A DNA stretch of 64,000 nucleotides, from NCBI GenBank assembly GCA_900473685.1, contig UCNE01000008.1, positions 124,001 through 188,000 of the forward strand. The letters are read 5' to 3'. Position numbers and translations under genes: made by a program. The stretch comes from Hyphomicrobiales bacterium (GTDB lineage Bacteria; Pseudomonadota; Alphaproteobacteria; Rhizobiales; Rhizobiaceae). Below, piece by piece: positions 43,632-52,016 of this stretch; positions within the stretch are counted from its first letter, which is position 1; every line of letters starts with the position of its first letter. The notes under the pieces are model-generated. The model was not told where the DNA came from. It made no database searches and was given only the letters and a program-made list of their open reading frames with translations.

Positions 43632-44966
43632 ATGTCATTGCCTGAGCAGCAACAGTTCCTGATCTCTCCTTCCGAGCGCCTGCCTGGCGAGGTATCGACT
43701 GCCGTTACCGCGCCGGTCGAGATGATTAAGACGTATGCGTTTCACATCCACGGCTGGAAGCAGGACATTTTCCGTCGTTATTTTCCTGACCGCGAATTTG
43801 TCTTCGTTCCGATGTACGCACGCGAGTCCGATTTTGACGGCTGGGCGGCGCGCATCCTCCGCGAAGACAATCCTCAGATTTTTGTCTGGAGCTTGCGGGC
43901 ACCAAAAAAGCTCAAGTCATTTGCGTCACAGCACGGTATCCCGGTCTTCTACGTCGAGGATGGGTTCATTCGTTCGGTGGTGGCGAGTGCCAGCCGCACC
44001 CCGCCGCTGTCTCTCGCCCTTGACCAGGGCACGGCCTATTTCGATTGCCGGGAACCATCCGATCTGGAGCGGTTGCTATGCAGCTACGATTTCGACCATG
44101 CACCAGAGCTTCTGGCGCGCGCTTCGGCCGGCATTCGCTTCCTGCTCGAAACGGGCGTGAGCAAATACAACAGTGATACCAAGGCCGATCTGGATCGGCT
44201 CTATGGCCCGAAATCTGCCAAGCGTGTCCTAGTCATCGGCCAGGTCGAAGATGATGCCTCCATCCAGTTCGGCTGCCTCTCAGCCGTGACGAACAATGAT
44301 TTGGTGCGGCTGGCCGCCCACGAAAATCCGGGCGCGCAGATCATCTACAAACCACACCCGGATATTCTCAACCGCGTTCGTCTGGCCCAGTCCGATCCTC
44401 GGGACGTTGAGCATCTCTGTCAGATCATCACACAACCCCTCTCCATGAGCCAGGCGTTCGAGACGATCGATCATGTCTACACGATTACATCCCTGGCCGG
44501 CTTCGAGGCGCTGCTGCGAGGTTTGAAGGTGACCACCTATGGGTGCCCGTTTTATGCCGGTTGGGGACTGACCGACGACCGCCAGCCAAACGAACGGCGC
44601 GGGAGGCCGCTCACCGTTGAAGCTCTCTTTGCGGCAGCCTATTTGTTGTACCCGCGGTACTTCGATCCGCAGAGCGGGAAAAGCCTGTCATTCGAGGAAA
44701 CGGTGGATGGAATATCCCGTTACTTTGCAGCGGCCGGGAGAACCGAGCAGCCGCTGCAGGCATTCGGCCCGCAGTGGCGGGCGTGGGGTCCTTACGGCAT
44801 TCTCGGTTGGAGGCACCTGATAACACCGCCTCTGGCGCTGATCATTTCCAAGGTCGGCAACAGCCACGACGCGAAAACGTTCCGGCAAGACCCGATCCTG
44901 TTTTTTCGGGAATTGTCCAATCCAATGTTCCGGTTTTTTGGCCGCATCGTTTATCCATTTGGATAG
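43632..44966 (+). CDS. kpsC: Capsule polysaccharide beta-Kdo transferase-like protein (KpsC/RkpJ/LpsZ)
   Basis: A 444-residue cytoplasmic protein with the KpsC signatures IFVWSLRAPKK, YVEDGFIRSV, LVIGQVEDDASI, IIYKPHPDIL and TYGCPFYAGWGLTDDR. KpsC adds Kdo to the lipid anchor of group 2 capsules. Full-length KpsC has two such modules; this one has one, like rhizobial RkpJ/LpsZ proteins. The start may lie later, at the in-frame ATG at 43722, as the site before 43632 is weak. It follows kdsD by 99 bases. A weak hairpin comes after it. Confidence 0.88.
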   Translation: MSLPEQQQFLISPSERLPGEVSTAVTAPVEMIKTYAFHIHGWKQDIFRRYFPDREFVFVPMYARESDFDGWAARILREDNPQIFVWSLRAPKKLKSFASQHGIPVFYVEDGFIRSVVASASRTPPLSLALDQGTAYFDCREPSDLERLLCSYDFDHAPELLARASAGIRFLLETGVSKYNSDTKADLDRLYGPKSAKRVLVIGQVEDDASIQFGCLSAVTNNDLVRLAAHENPGAQIIYKPHPDILNRVRLAQSDPRDVEHLCQIITQPLSMSQAFETIDHVYTITSLAGFEALLRGLKVTTYGCPFYAGWGLTDDRQPNERRGRPLTVEALFAAAYLLYPRYFDPQSGKSLSFEETVDGISRYFAAAGRTEQPLQAFGPQWRAWGPYGILGWRHLITPPLALIISKVGNSHDAKTFRQDPILFFRELSNPMFRFFGRIVYPFG

Positions 44967-44983
44967 TTGAGCAATCGATGATA

Positions 44984-45007
44984 AGAGCCCGTCCCTAAAC
45001 GGGCTTG
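44984..45007 (+). terminator. Weak hairpin after kpsC
   Basis: AGCCCGT and ACGGGCT form a seven-base stem with a six-base loop, 18 bases after the kpsC stop. No T-run follows on either strand, so it may be only a partial terminator or a message-stabilising hairpin. Confidence 0.35.
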
Positions 45008-45088
45008 ATCGCACGGCAACTTGAAAATTGCATGCAAGAGAGTAAATGCTAGATGGGCAGGCCGTAGAGCGGGCAGACATGAGTCTTC

Positions 45089-45283
45089 GTGATCGGAATC
45101 CTTGCATTCTGCAGTTGGGAAAGCAGCCAGAATTTGGAACATTTCTTAACGCATATGCGGGTTTATAGCGAGTACAGAGTGGTGGATATTGACATGCCCT
45201 GTGTCTATACTCTCGCATTTCTGACATTGTTTATTGGAATGGTGCTGTTCACGTCGTCGTCCGCATTGTTGAGAAGTGAATAA
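45089..45283 (+). pseudogene. kpsM: Probable 3' remnant of capsule ABC permease kpsM
   Basis: The open frame directly before kpsT encodes a segment that reads like the end of a KpsM/BexB permease: NLEHFLTHMR matches the position of the NPLVH motif, then DIDMPCVYTLAFLTLFIGMV forms the last membrane helix, and a short polar tail ALLRSE follows. Its TAA overlaps the kpsT ATG (TAATG), the junction expected of an intact kpsM-kpsT pair. A full permease has about 260 residues; only about 50 recognisable residues remain, and the 120 bases upstream show no permease. Deletion of the 5' part is inferred. A short independent membrane peptide is the alternative. Confidence 0.55.
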
Positions 45284-45942
45284 TGATCAGACTTGAGCAA
45301 GCGACGAAGTTTGCGCGCACCAAAGGTATCAAAAAGCCGATCATCAACGGTGCTTCCCTTGTCCTGCAGCGGGGCAAGAGTATTGGTCTGCTCGGCCGCA
45401 ATGGTGCGGGAAAATCCACACTGCTTCGGCTGATTGCCGGTACGATCAGGCTGGATAGCGGCAGGATCATTCGTAAGGGGAAGATTTCCTGGCCACTTGG
45501 GTTCCAAGGCAGCTTCCAGGGCACTATGACGGGCGAGCAGAACGTCCGGTTCGTCGCGCGTATCTATGGTGTCGATACGCGCGAATTGATCGCCTATGTC
45601 GAAGAGTTCGCCGAACTCGGACCCTTCTTCAAGGCGCCGGTCGGCACGTATTCATCGGGGATGAAGGCCCGCCTTGCTTTCGGGTTGAGCATGGGCGTCA
45701 ATTTCGACTATTATCTTGTCGATGAAATTACCGCTGTCGGCGATATAAATTTCAAGAAGAAGTGCCAGGTCGTGTTCGAAAGCAGGCTCCAGGATTCCGA
45801 TGTGATCATGGTATCTCACAGCACGTCGACCATTCGCGCTTATTGTGATTGCGGGGTGGTTATGGAAAACGGCAAATTAACCTATTATGATGATGTTGAG
45901 GACGCGATCCGCGCCCATGACGGCAATATGAAGGAACGATAG
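45283..45942 (+). CDS. kpsT: Capsule polysaccharide ABC transporter ATPase (KpsT/Wzt-like)
   Basis: A 219-residue ATPase that powers export of the capsule chain across the inner membrane. Walker A is GLLGRNGAGKSTLLRL, the signature region is TYSSGMKARLAFGLSM, Walker B is YYLVDEITAVGD, and the switch His is in MVSHST. The KpsT form of the signature (SSGM) sets it apart from importers. It should need a KpsM permease; only a remnant lies upstream. The start overlaps that remnant's stop by one base. kpsE follows directly. Confidence 0.93.
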   Translation: MIRLEQATKFARTKGIKKPIINGASLVLQRGKSIGLLGRNGAGKSTLLRLIAGTIRLDSGRIIRKGKISWPLGFQGSFQGTMTGEQNVRFVARIYGVDTRELIAYVEEFAELGPFFKAPVGTYSSGMKARLAFGLSMGVNFDYYLVDEITAVGDINFKKKCQVVFESRLQDSDVIMVSHSTSTIRAYCDCGVVMENGKLTYYDDVEDAIRAHDGNMKER

Positions 45943-47283
45943 ATGGCGATCATCAGGAATGCGGCCCCAGGCGCTGCGCAAAAGGATGACGCTGTGGACC
46001 GGCTGAAGAGTACGGATGTCGCCAAATCGAAAAGCGTGCACCTGCTTGAAGGGTTGCTTGGTAACGATGACCGCGTACTGGTGCCCCATAAACTGAAGAC
46101 CAAGGCGCCCAACAAGCTCCATAGAATTATAACGCAGCAAGTTAAGAAGCGCGGCTGGCTGAGTTCGATCCGGCTCCGGCATGCGATGATTATCGGCAGT
46201 TTCGTGGCTTTCGTCGCCATTCCCGCCACGCTGGCATCCGCCTATATGATTTTCGTTGCCGCCGATCAGTACCATAGCTCGGCGTCCTTTTCCGTCCGCA
46301 GCATCGAGGCGGCCGGGACGCCGGATATTCTTGGGATGTTTTCGCAGGCATCGACGGGCAATACGCTCTCGGATAGCTACATCCTGATGGATTTCGTTCG
46401 CAGTGAAAGAATGCTCGCGGAAGTCGAGAAAAATTTTGATCTCGAAAAAATCTACGCCGCGCGAGGACTGGATTATTTTTACGGGATGGCGGCCGGCATG
46501 CCGCTCGAAAGCAAGCTTGAATATTGGCGTAGCATGATCGACATAAATTTCGATCATGCCTCGGGTATCATGCAGCTGCAGGTCAAGGCATTTGATCCTC
46601 AGCAATCGCAGGAGATCGCCACGTTTGTTATTAAACAAAGCGAAGCGCTGATCAACGACCTCTCTGCTTCCGCCCGTGATGGTGTCCTCAGAGCTGCGCA
46701 AGATGAGGTGCATCGAGCAGAAAGTCGCCTTGCAAAAGCACGAACGGGCGTCCGGCAGTACCGAGATGCTTCGCAGGAAGTGAATCCTGTGGAGGGGGCG
46801 AAACTGGCAGCTCAGTTGATTGGCGGCTTGGAGGCACAGCTGGTGCAGATGAACGCTGATCTGGCAACGGCGAAAACGCAAATGAGCGACGACACACCGC
46901 GCATGCGGGTGCTCAAGGTGCGTATCGCCAGTGTCGAAGAGCAGCTTGCGTCCGAACGGCAACGTCTTGGTAGCGGTAATGCAGACGGTCAGTCGTCCGA
47001 CGCCAATGGGGATGTCGCCGGCCGGATTCAGAAATATGAAATTTTGGAAACGGAGCGCGAATTCGCCGAGCGTGCCTATACCGTTTCTCTGGGCAGCCTC
47101 GAGAAGGCGCGGATCGATGCGAGTAACAAGCAGCGTTATCTCGCTGTTTTCATCGAGCCGACGCTGTCGCAATTGGCTCAATACCCCGCACGGTTCCTGA
47201 ATTCATTTTTGGTGGCGCTGGGCTTGCTCTTCGCATGGGCAGTTTTTGTTATGGGTTATTATAATATTCGCGACCGCACTTAA
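45943..47283 (+). CDS. kpsE: Capsule export inner-membrane adaptor (KpsE/RkpU-like)
   Basis: A 446-residue polysaccharide co-polymerase/export adaptor. After about 80 cytoplasmic residues comes a membrane helix (MIIGSFVAFVAIPATLASAY), a periplasmic domain with ILMDFVRSERMLAEVEKNF and IMQLQVKAFDPQQSQ, a long coiled coil (about 250-370), and a second helix close to the C terminus (FLNSFLVALGLLFAWAVFV). KpsE links the inner-membrane transporter with KpsD in the outer membrane. AAGGA lies seven bases before the ATG. It begins one base after kpsT ends, so they are cotranscribed. Confidence 0.92.
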   Translation: MAIIRNAAPGAAQKDDAVDRLKSTDVAKSKSVHLLEGLLGNDDRVLVPHKLKTKAPNKLHRIITQQVKKRGWLSSIRLRHAMIIGSFVAFVAIPATLASAYMIFVAADQYHSSASFSVRSIEAAGTPDILGMFSQASTGNTLSDSYILMDFVRSERMLAEVEKNFDLEKIYAARGLDYFYGMAAGMPLESKLEYWRSMIDINFDHASGIMQLQVKAFDPQQSQEIATFVIKQSEALINDLSASARDGVLRAAQDEVHRAESRLAKARTGVRQYRDASQEVNPVEGAKLAAQLIGGLEAQLVQMNADLATAKTQMSDDTPRMRVLKVRIASVEEQLASERQRLGSGNADGQSSDANGDVAGRIQKYEILETEREFAERAYTVSLGSLEKARIDASNKQRYLAVFIEPTLSQLAQYPARFLNSFLVALGLLFAWAVFVMGYYNIRDRT

Positions 47284-47429
47284 ACTTGAATTGATAATCC
47301 TGAACTGCTTCAGGCCGAGTGCCTGTCTGTCCGGTGCTCTCTTTGATTTTTGTTTAGCGGCTGAGCCATCACGGTTTGTTTCGATAATGCGTGAGCACCG
47401 GCCCGGATGAGGCCGTACGGTAAGCAATA

Positions 47430-48146
47430 ATGATTTTCTTTTCCAAAGCCTGCCGGTTCATCAAGTCTTTGCCACGGGTTCGTTTCTTCAAGCCCCTCGC
47501 CATTCTGCTTGATTGGGGGCATGACAATACCGTTAATACGAAAGGTCGTTTGACAGCGACGGTGCGTCTTCATGGCAGTCAGAATCGGATAGAGTTGCCC
47601 CAATCGTCTTCTTTCATTGGGCACATAACCATCCGCGGGCAGGGCAACAGGATTCTGATCGGCGACAATTGCCGTCTGGCAGGCGAGTTCATCATCAAGG
47701 GCTCCAACCAGACGGTGACTGTAGGCGAAGGAACCACGTTCGAGTCCGTCTATGTTCTCAGTCTAGAGCGTTGCGATATCACCATCGGGCGTGGATGCAT
47801 GTTTTCCCGCGGCATCGAGGTTCGTACCAGCGATGCCCACGCGTTGATCCGCAGGGGGGACGGCCGGCGGCTCAACCGCGCGGCACCTATCATCGTCGGC
47901 GATCACGTCTGGGTTGGTCTGGGTGCCATTCTGAACAAGGGAACGGTGATCCCGGAGGATTGCATCGTTGGCGCCAAATCCTTTGTCAACAAGGCTTTCA
48001 GCGAAAGCGGCGTCGTGCTGGCCGGGACGCCTGCAGTGATCGTCAAGCGTGGCGTCACTTGGAGCCGGGGGCGCAAGCAGCGTTGGTCTCAGGAAGAAAT
48101 GGACGCTTGGCGTGAGGCCGAACCGGTCAATGAGGACCAGGACTGA
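47430..48146 (+). CDS. Left-handed beta-helix acyltransferase
   Basis: A 238-residue hexapeptide-repeat protein. From about residue 45 to 210 it shows repeating I/V-G-x-x motifs (ITIRGQGNRILIGDN, VTVGEGTTFESV, PIIVGDHVWVGLGAILNKG, CIVGAKSFVNKAF, LAGTPAVIVKRG), which make a left-handed beta-helix as in CysE/WbbJ acetyltransferases. Its role is probably O-acetylation of the capsule. The ribosome site is weak. Its last 20 bases overlap the 3' end of the convergent kpsS gene. Confidence 0.88.
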   Translation: MIFFSKACRFIKSLPRVRFFKPLAILLDWGHDNTVNTKGRLTATVRLHGSQNRIELPQSSSFIGHITIRGQGNRILIGDNCRLAGEFIIKGSNQTVTVGEGTTFESVYVLSLERCDITIGRGCMFSRGIEVRTSDAHALIRRGDGRRLNRAAPIIVGDHVWVGLGAILNKGTVIPEDCIVGAKSFVNKAFSESGVVLAGTPAVIVKRGVTWSRGRKQRWSQEEMDAWREAEPVNEDQD

Positions 48147-49425
48147 TTTTTGACGGTTTTCTGCGCGGCGGTGGGTCAATGAAACCGCCGGGTTGATTGA
48201 TCGACCGGTTGTGTAGTCTTTCCGCGATTGCATCTGCCCCGCCATCGGTGCCGGTCGCCGAGTAGAAATTGCCCCTCACCTGGATGGCTGCCGCGAGTAG
48301 GCGGAAAAAGGCGGTGCGGACCGGTTCCTGCGGGTGTGCCGGTGCTGCCCAGAACTGATCCAGTTCAGCCTGGTCACTGAGATCCGCAATATCGAAGACG
48401 GCTGTTCCGAGCACCTTCACGGGTTTGCCCAGTTGTAACGCGTGCAGCCCGACGGTGGAGTTGATCGTGACGACACCGGCAGTTTTTTCCAGCAATGCAT
48501 TCAGGTCGCCGCCATCGAGAAACTGCACGCGGCCCCTGATGCCCAGCCTGCTTGCCAGCTCTTCGACATGGGCCTGCCAACGGATAAGCCCGTTGTCGAG
48601 AGGGTGTATTTTGACAATCAGTTGGGCCGTACGCGGGGCATGCTCAGCGAAGGAGGTGATTACCTCGGCGATCGCCTCGCGTTGGTCAATGTAGGGCGAG
48701 TGTGATCTCAGCTGAAAGTCTGTTTGCAATTGCAGCGGAAAAACAAAGAACGAGGCGCCGCTGGTAAGCACGCGTTCAACAAGCATTGATGCCGCCAATG
48801 CTCTTCTCCGGCTCCCTGCCAGCCGCAGGACCCACCCGGCATATTCCGCCAGCGGGTGAAACAGGGCATGGCGCCGATAATGCGGAAAGAGAAACCACAG
48901 GAAGACATTCGGCAGATTGTAGAGAAGGTCGTATCCAGCTTCGGCCGTAAAGCTCTGTGTGTAACGCCTCTTCCAGTCGGGTTCGGGAAGCGTATTAGCT
49001 GCTTCGATGATCTGCTGCGGATCGTTGGGAAAGTGCGAATTGGACGACATCCCGTCGCGTTCAAGCGTCAACCAGTCCGGCCGCAGATAGCCCATTTCGA
49101 TAACCGACACGGCTATGTCACGGTCCTTGGCGGCCTTGATGGCAAGCAGATGGTAGGGGCGCTCCTCTCCCAGCAGGATGAGATCGGTAACCGCATGCCG
49201 GTCCATGAAGGATGCGACGTAGCCGCGCCAGTCATTTCCGCCCCGGCCGCGGTAATTGTACGCGCCCTTACGCCGCCAGAAGATCTGGTCGCCTGGATTG
49301 AGGTTGATCCGCAGGCAGCGGTGGCCCTTGGCCTCCAGCCGGCCGGCGATCTTGCCAAAGATCGGCGAGGATGGGCCCTGCAGGAAAAGAAAGACGCGCC
49401 GTTCCGGCGTTGTTGGCGAGGCCAT
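48127..49425 (-). CDS. kpsS: Capsular polysaccharide biosynthesis protein KpsS-like
   Basis: A 432-residue cytoplasmic protein with KpsS/capsule synthesis features: VFLFLQGPSSPIFGKIA at the start, INLNPGDQIFW, AYNYRGRGGNDWRGYV, FVFPLQLQTDFQLRSHS, LIVKIHPLDNGL and VVTINSTVGLHAL. KpsS adds the first Kdo to the lipid acceptor of group 2 capsules, after which KpsC extends it. The ATG at 49425 follows AGGA at nine bases; the longer frame to 49488 would overlap rkpI. It is the last gene of the minus-strand rkpAGHI unit and ends inside the 3' end of the acyltransferase gene. Confidence 0.88.
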   Translation of the reverse strand: MASPTTPERRVFLFLQGPSSPIFGKIAGRLEAKGHRCLRINLNPGDQIFWRRKGAYNYRGRGGNDWRGYVASFMDRHAVTDLILLGEERPYHLLAIKAAKDRDIAVSVIEMGYLRPDWLTLERDGMSSNSHFPNDPQQIIEAANTLPEPDWKRRYTQSFTAEAGYDLLYNLPNVFLWFLFPHYRRHALFHPLAEYAGWVLRLAGSRRRALAASMLVERVLTSGASFFVFPLQLQTDFQLRSHSPYIDQREAIAEVITSFAEHAPRTAQLIVKIHPLDNGLIRWQAHVEELASRLGIRGRVQFLDGGDLNALLEKTAGVVTINSTVGLHALQLGKPVKVLGTAVFDIADLSDQAELDQFWAAPAHPQEPVRTAFFRLLAAAIQVRGNFYSATGTDGGADAIAERLHNRSINQPGGFIDPPPRRKPSKISPGPH

Positions 49426-49456
49426 CGTTACAGGTCCTGGAAGAGCGGCACTGGCA

Positions 49457-51058
49457 CTATTGCAGATCATCCCTGTGCAGATTGGCATGTTTCAGCATGG
49501 CTTCCAGTAGCTTCCACGGCTCTTCGTTCCGCGGGAACGACGGTGCATTCTGAGGTTTGCGGGCGGCGGCGAGCGGCACGATGAAATAATCGGTGCGGGG
49601 GTCCGGGAATGGGTCGGCGAAGGATTTCAGCAGCGGCGCGTGATCGCCATAGAAAACCAGCCAGACGGGGCGGTCAAGCCCGTTCAGGTGGTCGACGAGT
49701 TCGCCCAGCGCCTTGTCGGATTGCTGCAGGATATCAAGGTAGATTTCGACCGGGTCGGCCATGCCCTCGACGCGGTTCGGTTCCCACGGCCCGTGATTGG
49801 CCATGGATGCAACGAAGAGGAAGCTGCCCTTATCGTCTGTCTGGCCGTCCACGTCAGCGATGACCTTGCGCGTCAATGCGGCGTCCGAGACATAGGGGCC
49901 GTGGCGGGCGGGATCATGATCGAAGTCATCGAGCATGGTCATCTGCTCAAAGCCGAGCTGTGGCATGGCTTTGTGGCGAAGGAAGAACGTCCGGTCATAG
50001 GGGTGCATGAAATGCGTGCTCCAGCCCGCATTCTTCAGCTTCGTCGGCCACACCACATCGGTATAATGACTGGCCCGCAGGTATGGATAGCTTGCGTCGA
50101 TATGCAGGTCGTCGGGAACAAGGCCGCTCAACACCGCGAATTCCGTGCGCAGCGTGTAGCCGCCCTCGAACACTGTCGCCAGGCGCCCCCATTGCACCGC
50201 AAGTTTCTGCAGCCGGTCGATGGTCGGCAGCTTGATGCCGTCCACACCGCAATGGCGCATGTCGATAAAGGATTCCGACTGCCAGACAATGACCAGGGGC
50301 GCCTTGTTATCGGCGTCGTGGCCGATCAGGTCCTGAACCGCGGCAAAAAAACGTTCCTGCAGCTCGGCAACGATCTTTTCGCGCCGCCGCCCCAGCCAGA
50401 GGATGAAATGGAAGATGACCGACGCGAATGTGCCAAAGCGGATGGTGCTGACCTTGACGCTCGGCTTGCCGACAAGATGCTGCACGAAATCAGCCACCGG
50501 GCGGTTCACTGGGCCGTAGAACAGGAGAAGCCAGGGCAGGTCGGCGATCAGGATGACCAGAATGATCCAGAGCAGCTTGTGGCTGGCGGGCAGGATACTG
50601 GGCTCAAGATACATGTAGAGCGCGGAGACGCCGAAGACATACAGGAAAGCGACCACCCAGAACACGACGTTGAGCGAGTTGGCGTAGAAGATCGACTTGT
50701 ACTTGAAAACGTCGGCGACCAGCGCGATGTCGGAAAAGACGAGAGGTTCGCGAATGAACTTGTACTTGGCTCGGGATATGCCGGTGAAAATCACGAAGAA
50801 GCTCATGGCGCCGGCGCTGGCATAGAGCGGACGCCAGGAGATCGAGAAGAAGCCTGCAAACACGAGAGCAATGATCGGTAGCCGCGACAGGATGTCGACC
50901 GTGGCACCCCGGCGGCTGAACGGTGGCCGGTGTTTCCGGCGTTCGCGCGCGGGCAAGGCAAACTTGTCCGTGTACAGGATGACAGCACAGGCCAGCGCAT
51001 AGCAGAAAAAGGTCAGCGTTACCGGATGGTAGTGCATGTGGAGCGACGTCAACGCCAA
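49457..51058 (-). CDS. rkpI: LTA synthase-like sulfatase-family membrane protein (RkpI)
   Basis: A 533-residue inner-membrane enzyme with four or five N-terminal membrane helices (to about residue 190) and a large domain of the alkaline phosphatase/sulfatase superfamily. Metal ligand Glu262 lies in WQSESFIDM, the likely nucleophile Thr302 in GGYTLRTEF, and Asp-His in FYGDHAPLL. Its relatives transfer phosphoglycerol, as in lipoteichoic acid or glucan modification. The predicted start is a TTG at 51058 behind GAAGG; an ATG seven codons in has no ribosome site. In position it matches rkpI of the rkp-1 capsule locus. Confidence 0.85.
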   Translation of the reverse strand: MALTSLHMHYHPVTLTFFCYALACAVILYTDKFALPARERRKHRPPFSRRGATVDILSRLPIIALVFAGFFSISWRPLYASAGAMSFFVIFTGISRAKYKFIREPLVFSDIALVADVFKYKSIFYANSLNVVFWVVAFLYVFGVSALYMYLEPSILPASHKLLWIILVILIADLPWLLLFYGPVNRPVADFVQHLVGKPSVKVSTIRFGTFASVIFHFILWLGRRREKIVAELQERFFAAVQDLIGHDADNKAPLVIVWQSESFIDMRHCGVDGIKLPTIDRLQKLAVQWGRLATVFEGGYTLRTEFAVLSGLVPDDLHIDASYPYLRASHYTDVVWPTKLKNAGWSTHFMHPYDRTFFLRHKAMPQLGFEQMTMLDDFDHDPARHGPYVSDAALTRKVIADVDGQTDDKGSFLFVASMANHGPWEPNRVEGMADPVEIYLDILQQSDKALGELVDHLNGLDRPVWLVFYGDHAPLLKSFADPFPDPRTDYFIVPLAAARKPQNAPSFPRNEEPWKLLEAMLKHANLHRDDLQ

Positions 51059-51161
51059 ACGAATACCTTCGATCTTTCATTGGCCGCCGACGCGTCATGC
51101 ACCGCCGCGACAGAGCGACACTTAAATCCAATTGACTGCAGATACAAGCAGCTATGGCTGT

Positions 51162-51962
51162 TCAGCGCCGCCTGCCGATCCGTTGAATACCCCGGTCGAA
51201 CCACCAGTTGAGAACCGGCTTTACCAATGGGCCGAAACGTCCCAGAGCCCACAGTGTCCAGCCAAAAAACACCTCGAATTGGCTCTTGTCGATCGCACGA
51301 GCGATCCGGTGCGCCACAGAAGCGGATACCCAGGGTGCAACGCGTCCCATGATCACCGTTGCTTCCAGCGGCCGATGTTCCAATTCGCGGGCAAACTGCG
51401 GCGTCTCGGTATCCGGCGGGAAGCAGACGGAAACGCTGACATCGTGGGGTCTTGCTTCCGAGCGAAGAGCGTCGGCGAAACCATGCAGGGCGAATTTCGA
51501 GGCACAATAGGCCGTGTAGCCGTAGATGCCGATCAGGCCTGCACCGGAAGAGACCAGCATGATCCTGCCGGACCGCCGTTGCTTCATGGCCGCGTAAACA
51601 GCCCGCACCGCGTGAACGCTGCCGAGCAGATTTGTCTGAATCTGCTGATGGAAGGCCGCCGATGACAGCGCTTCGAACCGCCCAGGTTCGACAATGCCGG
51701 CAGAGGTGATCAGGATGTCACAGGGGCCGAAGGCGTTTTCGCATCGGGCTATTGCCGCCAATGTCTGATCTTCGTCGGCAACATCGGCACTTTCGATGCG
51801 GATCGTTTCCTTGCCGCGGCCTTCTGCAAGTTCGGCCCAGGCGGCTTCAAGCGCGGGCAGGGAACGTGCCAGCAGCGATAAGCGTGCGCCGCGGGCAGCG
51901 TAGATACGCGCCAGCGCCAGCCCGATACCGCTCGAACCGCCAGTAATGATCACATGAGTCAT
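51162..51962 (-). CDS. rkpH: Short-chain reductase, 3-ketosphinganine reductase-like (RkpH)
   Basis: A 266-residue classical SDR. The NAD(P) loop is VIITGGSSGIGLALARIY, ILITSAGIV marks strand four, MLVSSGAGLIG carries the catalytic Ser, and YTAYCASKFAL the Tyr and Lys. Arg residues after strand two (LLARS) favour NADPH. The C-terminal region with PPDTETPQF and a hydrophobic segment near 225-245 resembles 3-ketodihydrosphingosine reductases, which reduce 3-keto long-chain bases. It follows rkpG by 54 bases and precedes rkpI. The specific product is inferred. Confidence 0.9.
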   Translation of the reverse strand: MTHVIITGGSSGIGLALARIYAARGARLSLLARSLPALEAAWAELAEGRGKETIRIESADVADEDQTLAAIARCENAFGPCDILITSAGIVEPGRFEALSSAAFHQQIQTNLLGSVHAVRAVYAAMKQRRSGRIMLVSSGAGLIGIYGYTAYCASKFALHGFADALRSEARPHDVSVSVCFPPDTETPQFARELEHRPLEATVIMGRVAPWVSASVAHRIARAIDKSQFEVFFGWTLWALGRFGPLVKPVLNWWFDRGIQRIGRRR

Positions 51963-52016
51963 GCCGCAAGACCGGTTCGGTTCATGGATTTTGGCCTGCT
52001 GTTTCGGGAGAGCGAG

